From Hericium rajendrae (lineage: Eukaryota > Basidiomycota > Agaricomycetes > Russulales > Hericiaceae): a stretch of DNA of 64,000 bases. The notes beneath the pieces were generated by a model, which was given only the letters and a program-made list of their open reading frames with translations, was not told the origin of the DNA and did no database searches. The stretch lies in contig CM065879.1 in the NCBI GenBank assembly GCA_033439255.1, positions 352,501-416,500 of the forward strand, given 5' to 3'. This document shows, in pieces, positions 11,028-22,809 of this stretch. Made by a program: the position numbers and the translations under genes. The number at the start of each line of letters is the position of its first letter. Position 1 is the stretch's first letter.

Positions 11028-13475
11028 TCATACGAAAAAGTCACCGCCCTCACCGTCCTCACCATCATCCATGTCCTCACCGTCATCCACATCCTCCGTC
11101 CCTTCGCCCGGATCCACCAACTCGTGACATACACATGCATTGCACCGCAAATGAACCTTGCATGCGCCCAACTGCTCCAGCAACCCAGACGCATACTGGC
11201 ACCGCACCAGCGTCAGCGTCTCAACCGGCACCCCAACACTCCGCCGCGCGGGCAAAGCCACCAGCAGCGCGCCCCCACACCCGTTACTGAGACACACATC
11301 GCCCACCTCCAGATTCGTCAGCGCAGGACACAGTGCGCGGCCGCCACGGCGCATGGGCCGCCCAAGCAGCTCAATGGCCTTGCAAGTCCCTTCCCCGTAA
11401 AGCGCAAGCCGCTCAAGCGCGGGCACGCAGCGCAGGACGTCCTGTAGTGCCGTCTTGGCGATTCTGTCGAGCTCGTTGCCGCGGAGCCCGAGCGCACGCA
11501 CGCCGTCTGCGCGCAGGCCCTTGCAGATCTGCTGCAGTGCGCCGGACGCGCCAGACGCGCCAGCCTCCTTAGGTGCGTCTCCCTCGATGCGCAACTTCGT
11601 GGCGCTCGCGTGGTGCGCCGCCCAGGAGAAGCGGCGTGGGTACCCACGGCCGCGCTTGGCGTAGGTGATGGCGAGCCGGTCGATGTCGGCTGTGGCGAAG
11701 GGCGCGAGGAGCGGGAGGAGGTCGGCGAGGCCGTCGGGCGAGGGAGCAAAGTCGATCTCAACGGCGCTCGTTACGGGAACTCGCAGGCCGCGTAGGAACG
11801 TAACGAGCTCGGGCATTGTGCTCTGCACGCCAAGCATGGAGAGACGGTCCAAAGCCACAGGTGCCCGCGCGCAGTTTGTCGTCTCCGAGGACTTGAAGAT
11901 GCCCTTGAGAATCAGAGACTCGAGCAGCGGCGAGTGGGTCAGCACGTCGATGCAGTCTGCAACCAAGACGGGGCGCGATGAAGACTTGCGGGCATTGACT
12001 ATTTCCAGAGAAGTGAGGTTGCGCAGGTACGGCAGGTCTTCAAATGAAGGCGCCCAGCCTTCCAGAGCCAGGCGGCGAAGGCGAGGCATCGATGACGCAA
12101 AAATAGTATTGAGATCCCGGGAAGAACCCATTGGCGACTCGGTGCGCAATTCAAGCTCCTCGAGCAGGGGCGCAGGATTGACGAGCATCTTCAGCAAGCT
12201 ATTCATCTCTCCTTGACACCAGATTTTGAAGTGGAACCGGCTCAGCCGAGGAGAGAAAGCAGGAGAGAGAACGCGCTCGACAACATTGCGCGCTTCGTTC
12301 CATTGGTTGTAATGACATCTATCGATGTCCAAGCTGAATGCGAGTGGCATCTGCCTCGAGCGGAGGATCACTTCGTCCATCCATACCGGCGTATGCTCAG
12401 CATCAATGTTCGTCCAGAGCCGGAAGTTGGCGAGCGCTTGCTGTCTCCAGGACGAGCAGACGTGTGTGACGCGAATCCAGCCAAGGCGCCTGTAGTAGAC
12501 CCTTTCGATCCTCTCCCCGGAAGAAAAGCTGACCCTTTTGGGCGGGTCTACGTCGGTGAGGATGGCAAATATGTATGTCAAGATTTCGGTCGGCAGGCGG
12601 TTCATGAGCGTGAGCACATTACTTCGGCGTCTTGCGAGGGCGGTGATCGTGGACAAGACTTGGAACTCTCCAGCGAGCAGGCTGAGCGCAGTAATTCTTT
12701 CGCTTTCGGAAGCCTGCGGAGTAAGCGCATCTGTTTCGGCCACTCGCGACCGGTAGACGGACATCCAGGGCTCGCTGTGGAAGGATATTCGTCTTCATTC
12801 GTGGTGGCATAAATGGACTACTCACTAAGGGTCGGGATCCCGGGAAATACCAGCTGCCGACGTATCGAATGGGTTATCGTTGCGAAAGGAGTTTTGCTGT
12901 TGCGGGACGTTAGGCGGAGAGCGGACAGATAAGTGAGCTTGCTGTTGCGGGACGTTAGGTGGGTCGCGGGCATAAACCTGAGCTTGCTGTTGCAGAACGT
13001 TAGGCGGAGAGCGGGCATAAAACTGAGCTTGCTGTTGCGGGACGGTAGGTAGGGAACGGGCATAGAACTGTGCTTGCTGTTGCGCGACGTTAGGTGGGGA
13101 GCGGGCATAAAACTGAGCTTGCTGTTGCGTGACGTTAGGCGGAGAGCGAACAGATAAGTGAGCTTGCTGTTGCGGGACGTTAGTTGGGTCGCGGGCATAA
13201 AACTGAGCTTGCTGTTGCAGGACGTTAGGTGGGGGTCGGGCATAGAACTGAGCTTGTTGTTGCGAGAGACCATCGTACAAGGTCACTGGCGTTGGTGCTA
13301 CATGGTTGTGGTTGGGATGGGAGACCGCCATTATATGGCCACGGACGTGAGGTGAAATGGCTGTTGTTGCATAATAATAGGTGGGAGGTGAGGTCGCCAG
13401 CATTACACGGGGGTAGGTGAGACGCGACACTCTGGGTGTTGAATGGCCATAGGCGGGATCGGGAAAGAACGACAT
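11028..13475 (-). CDS. F-box protein with N-terminal 15-residue tandem repeats (copy 3)
   Basis: Proposed 798-residue protein: exon 1 13475-12826, 51 nt intron, exon 2 12774-11028. Exon 2 alone is a typical family member (LPTEILTYIFAILTDVDPP, LGWIRVTHVCSSWRQ, LWTNIDAEH, leucine-rich tail, acidic C-terminus). Exon 1 starts MSFFPDPAYGHSTPRV and holds about nine copies of a 15-residue unit (QQQAQFYARSPPNV-like). The exon 1 frame ends in a TAG that overlaps a GTGAGT donor in phase 2; splicing to the CAG before exon 2 removes the stop and gives EPWMS, the same junction and phase as EFWMS and AFWMS in copies 4 and 5. Exon 2 has 1747 nt, exactly as in copy 4. The alternative is two separate genes only about 60 bp apart. 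A TATAAAA box lies 55 bp upstream of the start. Confidence 0.62.
12840..13265 (-). repeat. 45 bp coding minisatellite, about nine units
   Basis: Tandem 45 bp units inside exon 1 of F-box copy 3, each coding a Gln-rich then Tyr-Ala-Arg-x-Pro-Pro-Asn-Val motif. Units differ at few positions: AQFYAR or AHLSVR, and S or D before PPN or PTN. The array is in frame throughout, and the change AQFYAR to AHLSVR recurs in two units spaced alike, which suggests multi-unit duplication. Confidence 0.9.
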
Positions 13476-13528
13476 GATAGAGAGAGCGCTGGGGAGATGG
13501 GGATGATGGATGTCGAGAACAAGGAGCC

Positions 13529-13535
13529 TTTTATA
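13529..13535 (-). promoter_or_regulatory. TATA box before the repeat-bearing F-box gene
   Basis: TATAAAA on the minus strand 55 bp before the ATG at 13475. Its presence here, and none as clear before 12764, supports a start in the repeat exon. Confidence 0.45.
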
Positions 13536-13551
13536 TGCCCGTGGCCACGTT

Positions 13552-14070
13552 GACTGGGAATAAGCAGCGCGCGGGCGGTGTATCACTTTGTCTCACACCA
13601 AAGGCATGGCGGAGTCAAAGCGACATCACAATTGCGGTGAAAGAAAGACTATTGCACTTGCTTCCTTTGCTGCTAAGAGCATGATGTCGTCAGGACGACC
13701 ACCTCGAGAGGCGGTGAATGTAGTCATAGAAGTGGTGCCACCATCGTACTTTGACGGGAGGTTAGCTAGAGCTCAAAGAAAGACATACACACCGGATGCA
13801 CAGCGAATGCAACACCAGCTGTATGCAGAACAAGAACGATTGTAGCCTGATAAAGCGGACGTACGACGACGACACGAGGTTAACACGAGGACAATAATCA
13901 GGGCTAAAGCCGAGATCGCAACAGGCACTAGTCACGATAGCCCACGCACCGGCAGTCGAACGAGTTCCGCTTCTAAAAGTCATGCAATGTTGTTAGCTAC
14001 AACAATGATGACGGCGAGGACGTTGAGCTCGACATGGTCGACGGAAAGCTGATGGCCGAGTGATGGCCGG
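13552..14070 (+). repeat. Dispersed repeat R1, copy C (diverged)
   Basis: Similar to 22810-23572 and, inverted, to 27512-28255. Shared landmarks are GGGCGGTGTAT near the start, ATGGCGGAGTCAAAGCG, a CCTGATAAAG segment about 290 bp further, AGGCACTAGTCA, and GACGTTGAGCTCGACATGG near the end. It lies just upstream of F-box copy 3. No terminal repeats or protein recognised; it is the most diverged of the three. Confidence 0.6.
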
Positions 14071-14397
14071 CGTGTCGTCGGCTTTGCAGACTTGCAGCGG
14101 CGAGGCACCTGTCGATCGGCAAACTCCGAAGCGCCTTGAGCGGACTTCACAATATAAAGGACTTCCACAAGACCTTTCATGAATTGCTTTGACTTGTCAT
14201 GAAAGGCGATAGGGGATTAGAGCCGGTACCATGTGAACTATAGCGCAAGCGCGGATGCTACTAACATCTCGCAGAAGCGACCGAGCTTCACCCTGATCCA
14301 TACAAAGCACGCAGCGGCAAATGCATTGCCGAACATTGAAATTGGTATACAAGTCTAATGTAGAATGAACGACGAGGTCCATAGCACCTGATTACTT

Positions 14398-16497
14398 CTA
14401 AGCAGTGAAATTGACGCCTTGCGCGAGCGGCGCCGCATCGGAGTAGTTGATTGTGCACGCGCTCCAGCGAACGTACTGCTTCCAGGCGTCGCCGCCCGAC
14501 TCGCGGCCCCAGCCCGTGCTCTGTAAACGCAAAATTGAGTGCCACGAGCAGACGCAAAACTGTAGACTCATACCTTGTTTCCTCCAAACGCAGCCCCGAT
14601 CTCCGCACCGCTTGTGCCGACATTGACCTACATCGCCACAAACCACCATCGTGAGCATTCACCCACAACACAAAGCACACCAGACAACGCACATTAACAA
14701 TGCCCGCATCCGACCCCGCCGGCCCCACCCACTTACCCACGTCTCGCAGGTCCCGCGTCCAAAGACTGCTCGACAAGCCCTGCGGCACCGCATTGTTCCA
14801 CTCTATCGCCTGCTCGAGCTCGTCGAACACCGCAACATTGAGCACCGGCGCGAACCGCTCCGTCGTCCACACCGCGTCGCGCGCGTCGGGCAGGCTGCGC
14901 GGCACAGCGATCGTCGGGCGCACGAAGTTGCCGAAACACAGCGGGGCCGCGAGGTCCGTGTACGGCGTGCCGCCGGCAAGGATCTCCGCGCCGGTGTCGT
15001 GTAGGTGGGAGATGGCCGCGGCGTAGGTCTCGAGCGCGCCGCGAGAGTGCACGGGCCCGAGAAGGGTGGAAGTATGGAGGGGGTCTCCCGGGGTCAGTGT
15101 GCTGTAGAGGGACTGCAGACGGGAGATGAAGTCGGGCGCGATGGACCGCTGGACGAAGAGGCGGCGCGTGGACGTGCAGCGTTGTCCTGCGGTGCCGACG
15201 GCACCGAAGAATACGGCGGGAACTGCGAGCGACAGGTCGGCCGACTCGGTGACAATGGCAGCTGATACAGATCCGATATGAGAAACGTGAATACTGATGA
15301 AAGGCTGCCGGTAAACACACCATTGTTGCCGCCGAGTTCAAGGAGGACTTTGCCAAAGCGAGATTGGACAGTCTTACCCACAATACGTCCAACCGCCTCG
15401 CTCCCGGTGAACGATACTGATAAGGATGATCAATAAGAACCCGCTCAAGCGAAGACTTCAGATCATCTACCAAGATCAACGTCCTCGCTTTGCACGACTG
15501 CCTCGCCGACATCACGCCCACCAGTGACAAGAGATGCAACAGCGCCCGGGACACCGTTCTTCTCAAGCACCTGCGAGATTATTCGCGTCGTCGCGAGCGC
15601 ACAGAGCGGGGTGCTAGGTGCTGGTTTCCAGAGGGTGGCATTGCCAGCGACCATAGAAATGGAGAGATTCCAGCCATAAACGGCTACGGGGAAGTTGAAT
15701 GCAGAGAGCACTCCCACTACTCCCAATGGATTCGGAACTGGTGCCAAATGGACATTGAGTTTACATCTCAAGAGCGGGACTGATTATACAATTACCTTCG
15801 AGGATGGTATGACCAGGGCGCTCTGAGCCGATAACACGCCCGTTCATCATGCGTGAGAGGCCGGTAGCATAGTCGCACTGCAGATATACAGAGGCGATGA
15901 GAATACAAACATATCTCGCATGAAGGCAATGTGAGCTCACGATGTCCACGAATTCTTGCACCTCACCGACGCCCTCAGTCAGAATCTTGCCCATTTCTAG
16001 AGACACGAGAGCACCCAATGCATCGCGCTAACAAATTCTTCTCTTTCAATACGGTGCCAAAAGAGCCGTCGATCAAGTGGATACCTTCGCAGCCAGAGCC
16101 TCGCGTATCTGGCGCACAATCTCGCCTCGACGCGGCGCAGGGACGTTCCTAAACTCAGTATAAGCCTCGCGCGTCTTCGCAAGCGCAGTATGAAGCTCTT
16201 GCGGCGATGCCTGCAAAAGCATTAGCACATCCCAGCCCAACGAAGGCCTCGTACGGACGAGATGCGCAGAACACTCACGGTCTTCACCCGCGCGAGGATC
16301 TCCCCGGTCGTCGGACACACGCTCTCAAGCACGCCGCCCGACCCCTTCCATTCGCCGTCGTACACCCCATCGAGCTCGACCGGCTCCGTCGGAATGTCTA
16401 GCGCAGAAAGCACGCCCGAGGCGCGTCTCGACAGCGCGCGCGTGTGCGCTATGCGCCGAAAGAGCAGAGGGCCTGTCCTGCTACGTGCGATCAGCAT
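14398..16497 (-). CDS. ALDH7-family aldehyde dehydrogenase (antiquitin type)
   Basis: NAD-dependent oxidation of a semialdehyde to the acid; the family acts on alpha-aminoadipic semialdehyde / piperideine-6-carboxylate in lysine breakdown. 540 residues from nine exons: 16497-16279, 16210-16085, 16027-15941, 15877-15796, 15737-15471, 15416-15321, 15261-14693, 14627-14574, 14520-14398, all phases consistent. Visible marks: [33 protein letters not shown], cofactor segment [21 protein letters not shown], the catalytic Glu in LLELGGNN, the catalytic Cys in [19 protein letters not shown], and the family-typical end [18 protein letters not shown]. The N-terminal 35 residues are rich in Arg, Ser and Leu with no acid, so a mitochondrial presequence is likely. 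Complete and apparently functional. Confidence 0.94.
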
Positions 16498-16831
16498 TGT
16501 GGACTGTATGTCGTCGGTGCGGTCGGTGGTGAAGGAGTGCTCGTTGTCGTTGTGCCCGGTGGTGAGGGAACACCGACGCCAGTAGCGCGCTGCAAGATCC
16601 GCGACGGCCCATCATGGGGGCGACCTCATCACCTGATGGCGATGGCTCATCACGTGTAGAGGCGCGCATGCGGCGTTGAAAGTCAATATTGCGCCAAAAC
16701 TTTCCTAGATCCATGTCGTGATTGTAATAATGCTAACAGCGTGCCGGGTAGTGTATGTAATGTAGGAACAAGTCCATGCGAAACCATTGTAAGGTATAAC
16801 AATACGACCAGAATGCAGCCCAATCCCCGAG
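16498..16831. other. Intergenic region, ALDH7 5' flank and F-box copy 4 3' flank
   Basis: Nothing beyond flanking sequence is recognisable. Confidence 0.4.
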
Positions 16832-18665
16832 TCAATAGTCCAAGTCGTCCGCTTCCGGCGGCGTGTCCTCCACCTCCACCTGTTCCACATACTCCGCCAA
16901 CATATCCATCCACTTCCGCGCATTCACGCAATCCTTCAGTGCCAGCCGATCTACATCCGCCCCAAACGCCTCACGCGCCTGCACCATCCCCAGCACCGTG
17001 CTCCCAAACGACGCGCGCCCGCCGTACCCCGGCACGTCGAAAAACGCGTTCACAAGCTTCACCTCTGCCAGCGCTGGAAGAAGCAGCGGGCGATCGCGTA
17101 CAGGACTCGCCGCGCGCCGCCCGCGGCGCGGCTTCGGCGCCGCCTTCGCGAGCACGGCGAGCGCGTCGGCGGTGTGCTGCCCCACGAGCACAAGCCGTGA
17201 GACGCCGGGCACACACCGCAGGATCGCCTGCAGCGCGGTCTTGTTCAGCCGGCGCAGCTCCGAGCCGGAGAGCACGAGGCGCGCGACGCCGCGCAAGTCG
17301 AGCTGCTCGCAGAACGCCCGCACGACGCCCGGCCATGCGTCGTCGGGCGCGTCGTACGCGATGCTGATTTTCTTCATGTTACGCTCGTCGAATGCGCCGA
17401 GGAGGATGTGCTTTTCTGAGCGGCGCCCCTTGCGCATGCAGTCGATGGAGATCTTGCGGAGCGGGCTGGGGCTTGCGTCTGCGCCGCGCGAGAAGGGGAC
17501 GAGGAGCGCGATCAGCTCGGAGAAGCGCGCGTGGGAGGTGTGGAAGCCGACTTCGACAGCGCTTGTGCGGGGTATGATGAGGCCGCTGAACAGGGCGATG
17601 AGCCCGGGTATCGAGCAGTGCATCGCGAACTTCGTGAGACGGGGCAATGCGACGGCTTCGTGGCCGGAGGGAAGCACTTCCTTGGAGGTGGAGGACACGA
17701 CATGCTTGAGAACGAGCGTTTCCAGCTGGGGAGAGTTTTCGAGAATCTCGAAGCATTTTGCGATCGACATGCTGTACACCGGGTCATCCGAAGAGCGGGA
17801 GATCTCGAGAGATGTGAGGTTGCGAAGGTAATGAACGTCCCAGGAAGCTGGAATCCAGCCCTCGAAGGTGATATTGCGCAGCTGTGGCAACGTCGACGCG
17901 AAAATGTCGTCGGGGACAAGGCGCGTCGATGCGTTGTAAATCGTGCCGCTCCGGATAGAGAGACTGTCGAGTAAAGGTGCGGCCTGATCAAGTCGTTTGA
18001 TCGCAGTCCGCATATACCTCGGATTCCACGAGTTGAAATGAAGGCCCTTCAGCCGCGCTAAGTGCCTGGGACTCAGAACCTCTTCAACGACAGCCATGAG
18101 CTTGCCCTTGTCGGATCCCTCGTTCTCCGTATTAAAGTTGGCGCTAAATGTGAACAGCGTCTGATTAGACCGCTCTAGCATTTCCGTCATCCACAACGGT
18201 GACAATTGCGCGCATATATCCGTCCAAAGCCTGGCATCGCCGAGCGCAATGTGTCTCCACAATCGGCAGACTTGCGTAACACGAATCCATCCGAGCCCTC
18301 GCATGTTGATAAAGTTGCGCTCCACGAACGTCCGTTTGTGAGTCGGCGGATCGATGGCAGTAAGGATGGAGAAAATGTTCGATAGCACCTCCGGTGGTAG
18401 ACGCGACACGGTCGAGATCGCGTTCCTGCGCATCTTCGCTGCAGAGATCATGCTGTGCATGGCAGAGATCTCCGAGTCAATTGTCCCAAGCGCAGTCTCG
18501 GCGGCGTCCTTTGTGCTAAATGCCGTCACTCCATCCGTCGAGAGCAGCCGCGATTGGAAGTGGGACATCCAGAATTCACTGGGTCGAGCGTTGTGGGCTA
18601 CGCATCAGTACGTTTATACGTAGAGGCTTTGGAAACGCATACTTTGCCGCCGGTTTACTCTCCAT
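16832..18665 (-). CDS. F-box protein with leucine-rich C-terminal part (copy 4)
   Basis: 589 residues from a 23 nt first exon (18665-18643) and a 1747 nt second exon (18578-16832); intron 64 nt with GTATGC donor, phase 2. Junction reads N-EFWMSHFQSRLLSTDG. An N-terminal helical stretch with many Ala and Met (residues about 25-60) precedes the F-box, LPPEVLSNIFSILTAIDPP, then GLGWIRVTQVCRLWRH and LWTDICAQLS. Leucine-rich segments include LPQLRNITFEGWIPASWDVH and YLRNLTSLEI. The tail is acidic. The micro-exon was chosen because phase, length and junction match copy 5. If ignored, the protein would start at 18568. Confidence 0.78.
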
Positions 18666-19115
18666 TGGCGCATACAATGGAGGAGACTTTGCGCGCAGTG
18701 GCACAGCAGGTCAGCGCGTCGCAAGAGCTAGATTGGTATCAAGGACTTTGAAAGAAACCTTTGTGCTGGTATCTGTAAATGATCTGTTGCCTTTTAAGAA
18801 AGACCATGACTTGAGTTCAAAGACAGCGCATGGCTGCGACTGGTGCGGATGGACTGACCTAGATGACGGTGGAGAGCAGGAGAATTTGAAGGAGCTGTGA
18901 CCAGTGACGCCCACAGCAACCTGCTTGACCCTGAGCCCCCATCCCGGTTTCTTCCATCGGGAACTCTATCTCAACCCAAACGCATGGCTCCCAGACTTCC
19001 AAGTTATCTGCCGACTGCATCGCACAGTCCTGAGCAATCCTGTTTTTGTTGGTGCAGCAAAGACAATGATTTGCTTGGAACAAACTATATCGTTGAGGTA
19101 TACAGTACCAAAGTA
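18666..19115. other. Intergenic region between F-box copies 4 and 5
   Basis: No convincing open frame, RNA gene or repeat. Flanks two F-box genes transcribed in the same direction. Confidence 0.4.
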
Positions 19116-20888
19116 TCATTCCTCCGACTGTTGCACCACCGGACTCTCAGACTCCAACATCTCTACATACTCTTTCAACGCATCAAGCGCACTCTGCGCA
19201 TAAGAACAACTCTTCAGCCTCAACGACACGATCGGCGCATCGAACACCCGGCGCGTCCGCAGCACCCCACGTAGCACCTTACCGAACGTCGACCTCCCAC
19301 TATCAACCCGTCGATCGAAAATCGCCCCGACGATCCTGACATGCCGCAGCGCCGGGCACACCAGCGGCCACTCGCCCGTTACACCCCTCGCCTTCTTCCC
19401 GCTGCCCTTCGCGGCCTTCCCCAGCACGGATACCAGGTCCGATGCATACACCCCGACTAGCGACAGCCCCTGCACGGCCGGGAAGCACCACAGCAGGCCC
19501 ATCAGCGCCGTCTCATTCAGCCGCCGGATCTCCGAGCCAGCGACGAACAGCGCGCCGATATCGTCCGCGTACACGCGCTCGACGAACGCCTGGAGCATGC
19601 CCGGCCAGGCGTCGCTTGGGTCTTCGTATTCGATGCTAAGCTTCGGGATGCGCACTGTATGGTCCTCTGCGTCCCAGCACTTGATGCGGAGCTCCTTGCT
19701 GAAGTCGATAGAGAGTGCGCGGAGGGGCGGGCACGGCTCGTCGTTCGTGCCGCCGGAGAAAGGTATGAGTTCGGTGAGCAGCTCGGAAAACTGCTCGTGA
19801 GACGATGAGAAGGCGACTGCGACAGTGCAGGTGGCAGGAACGTCGAGCGCGCGGACGAGCACGAACAGCCCCTTGGCGCTGCATTGCAGCGCGAGTGTCT
19901 CGAGACGGGGCAGCGCCACGCGCGCCAGGTCGTCTTCCGTGACACCTTCTGCGGGCGAGTTGACGACCCGCATCAGGACGAGCGATTCCAGCAGCGGAGA
20001 CGCGCGGACGATCTCCAGGCACTTGGCAATATCCATGGTCCGAGCCCGCAACTGTGAATGACGCGGCATGGCGAGTTCAAGGGCGGTCAGATTGCGTAGG
20101 TACGGCGCGTCCCACAACGGCACCCATCCCTCGAGCGCAAGCCGCCGAAGCCGAGGCAGCGCGGACGCGAACACGCTCTCCGGCAACGGTGTGCGTTCCG
20201 AGTCATACCCAACCATGCAGCGTAGCTCCAAACTCTCCAGCGCCGGCGCCGGCATCTTGAGGCGCCCAAGCGTGGCCTTCATATTGTCCACCGACCACGA
20301 CGTGAAGCGGAACGCCTTGAGCCTGTGCACGTAGCTCTCGCTAGCCACCTCCCCCACAACGATCAACGTGGCGTCCGTGTACGCCTGCCCCTCCACCATG
20401 ACCTCCGCGTCGAACGTGAAAAGCACGTTCTGCGAGCGCTTGAGCAGAGCGCGCATCCACTGCGGGCTGAGGCTCCGCGTGATCATGCTCCAAAGCCGCG
20501 CGTCCGCGAGCGCCAGGCGCCGCCACTCGCGACAGACGTGCGTGATGCAAATCCAGCCGAGGCGCCTCGTGCGCGCGCCGGGCGGGTCGACGGCAGCGAG
20601 CATCGCGAAGATGTGAGACAGCATCTCTGGCGGGAGGCGGGATATGGCGGCGATGGCGTTGCGGCGCGTCTTGGCAAGCACGATCATCCTGTGCATCGCG
20701 TCCATTTCTGCGTCGATGGCGCCTTGTGCGCGTGCGGTGGCTTTGCTTGGGCTGGACGCGGTGATGCCCTTGGTCGCCAGCATCCGCGACTCGAACTGTG
20801 ACATCCAGAACGCACTGTCTCAATGAGATTCAACCCGCTTTCCATGAGGTCAGAGGCAGACTTACTCTGGATCCTGCGAGCCATCCAT
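19116..20888 (-). CDS. F-box protein with leucine-rich C-terminal part (copy 5)
   Basis: 573 residues from a 23 nt first exon (20888-20866, MDGSQDP) and exon 2 (20814-19116); intron 51 nt, GTAAGT donor, phase 2, junction D-AFWMSQFESRMLATKG. F-box core LPPEMLSHIFAMLAAVDPP, then LGWICITHVCREWRR, LWSMITRSLS. Leucine-rich landmarks are LPRLRRLALEGWVPLWDAP, YLRNLTALEL and ASPLLESLVL. The gene and roughly 300 bp of its 5' flank have a damaged, inverted copy at 26.2-27.5 kb, where the same 23 nt exon is conserved, so this first exon is well supported. Confidence 0.82.
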
Positions 20889-21407
20889 GTTTGCAATGCA
20901 CCTCTAGATACGAGCAGAACCGAGCAGAATGATAGAGGTCGAGCACGAAACGATTTTCGAGCTGCGCCCGCAGGTGAACCCAGCATTCGGTCCCCGGATC
21001 GAAAACCTTATCTTGTGCCGACAGCTCGGCCCGCCACACAGTCTCCCGCCGACTGGAAAGCTCGACCCTGATCTCAGGACCAACAATCCCCTTGCTCGCG
21101 CAGCGCGCAATGAAGAAAAGCAACGCCCGAACTATCGACAACCTGTGCATTTTGACAAGATTGCAGGGGAGTTTGACGATCATGTCGTCTGTGCTATTAC
21201 ACAGTGAAGGACTCCAATTGCGTGTTGGAATTACAAACGGCGCGTATAGCGTCATGGTCTACTTTCTTTGCTAACTTTGTTACGTTTCGTTACCGATGTT
21301 TGTTACCTTCCTTTTTCGTTGCGATGTGGCTGAATACTGTACAGTTTCGGGCGCGCTAACTCCGACGTACCTTTATGCGCGCCGCTCGACAGACTGGCAC
21401 CTCAGTG

Positions 21408-21574
21408 ATTTCCCTTGTCACTGAGGTGAGCTACTATTCCCTCTCGTTATTATTTGCTATCTTACTGATATACATACAGTCTGTCATTACCGTGATTTCT
21501 ACAGGTGCTTAGCTACATTGAATAGAGTGATTTCCCTTGTCACTGAGTCTGTCATTACCGTGATTTCTACATTG
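21408..21574. repeat. Short interspersed direct repeats
   Basis: Two motifs, AGTGATTTCCCTTGTCACTG and CTGTCATTACCGTGATTTCT, each occur twice in about 165 bp, first apart and then joined (21528-21574). This looks like a local duplication with slippage. No gene overlaps. Confidence 0.7.
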
Positions 21575-21830
21575 CGAGGATCTCACTTCTGACCTCAGAC
21601 CTGAGTGCGTTCTGCGGGATGCGGCTAACGGGACGTCAGGCGACAGACGTTCTAACAGCATCGAGTCACCAAGAGGATCTACATGGCCTCTTTGTAGAAT
21701 TAAGCTACACCGTTGAGCATCCGAGCAGCGTTGTGTATCGAATTATAATCCACGATGCACAGCGATATCTCAATATCAGGTATGAACAGGTGATGGTACG
21801 TATCATTGTCTTTCACGGCCAATCTCGGGT

Positions 21831-22757
21831 CTATGCCTGCACCTTCTTCCCAGACAGCATATATTTCTGCCCTCGGAACGGCCACCGAAACTGCGAAGCG
21901 TCATGGATCTCGATGCCCATGTCCTCCGCAAAGCTCCACACTGCGCTGGTGTTCTTCAAAAACGTGCGGTCCACAAATATGACATCCGCCTGCTCCTTAT
22001 CGAGGATCTCCTGCGCAAGCGTCCCGGACGTGCTGCCGCCGACGGCACCGACGAGGATCTTGTCGCCGGCCGCCTGCTTCAGGCTGCGGAAAGCGGGGCC
22101 TCCTGGTACAAGTCCAAAGGGTTCAGGCGTTGCGCTGGGTACAGGCCGCCGGAGGAGATGTCGATAAGGTCGGCGCCATGCGTGGCGAGGATGGGAGCGA
22201 GACGCACGGTGTCTTCGAGGCACCAGTAGGGCTCGTTGGGGAGGGACTCTGCGAGCCAGTCAGTCGTCAAGATGCTGTACAAAAAGTGAGCAAAGCGCGA
22301 TGTGCGTGCGACGAAAAAGATTGCGCACCGGAGAAAGACGACCATCGTGTCGTGGATGGCTGCACGGATGGCATCGACGATCTCGAGCGTGAGACGAATG
22401 CGGCTCTCGAAGCTGCCGCCGTACTCCTGTTGCTCACGAGGCTGAGGAACGAGTGCAGCAGGTACCCATGGGCATTATATATCTCGGTCACGTCGAAGCC
22501 AACTTCGACCGCGCGCTTGGCCGCGTCTACCCAATATCCAATGATTTGCTGGATCCCCTCCTTGGTGAGCTCCTTCGGGATCACGTAGTGCTCGTCCCAC
22601 GCGACGGACGACGGACGGACGACGTTGTCGGCCCAATGGCCGGCCTCCGGCAGGGCGAGCACGCCCCGGTGCAGCCAGGGCGCGACGGTCGAGGCCTTGT
22701 GGCCCCCATGCGCGAGCTGGATGCCGATCTTCTGGCCCTGCGAGTGGGCGAACCTAG
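21831..22757 (-). pseudogene. Truncated, frameshifted Old Yellow Enzyme copy 2
   Basis: Keeps the body of an OYE gene from just before AHSQGQKIG (near 22757) to the C-terminal stop at 21831, including one intron position, but lacks exons 1 and 2 and the first part of exon 3. The region that should read [15 protein letters not shown] has lost about 13 bases, shifting frame, and a second shift falls near QRLNPL. Active-site wording is also altered, [13 protein letters not shown] for [13 protein letters not shown]. Its 3' flank of about 100 bp matches the 3' flank of OYE copy 3, so it arose by genomic duplication, not by retrocopying. Repeat R1 begins about 50 bp beyond the truncation. Confidence 0.88.
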
Positions 22758-22809
22758 TCTCCGAGCAGGCCTTACACAGAAGAAAGTCGTTCTGTGTTTA
22801 AGGGGCGAA

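Noticed and set aside
12840-13265. CRISPR-like array
   Set aside because: The 45 bp units are contiguous, in frame and coding with no spacers, in a eukaryotic genome.
12825-13586. Repeat-bearing frame as a stand-alone gene starting at 13586
   Set aside because: The first 37 codons lie across the TATA box, so the ATG at 13475 is better; phase and junction fit make it exon 1 of the F-box gene more likely than a separate gene.
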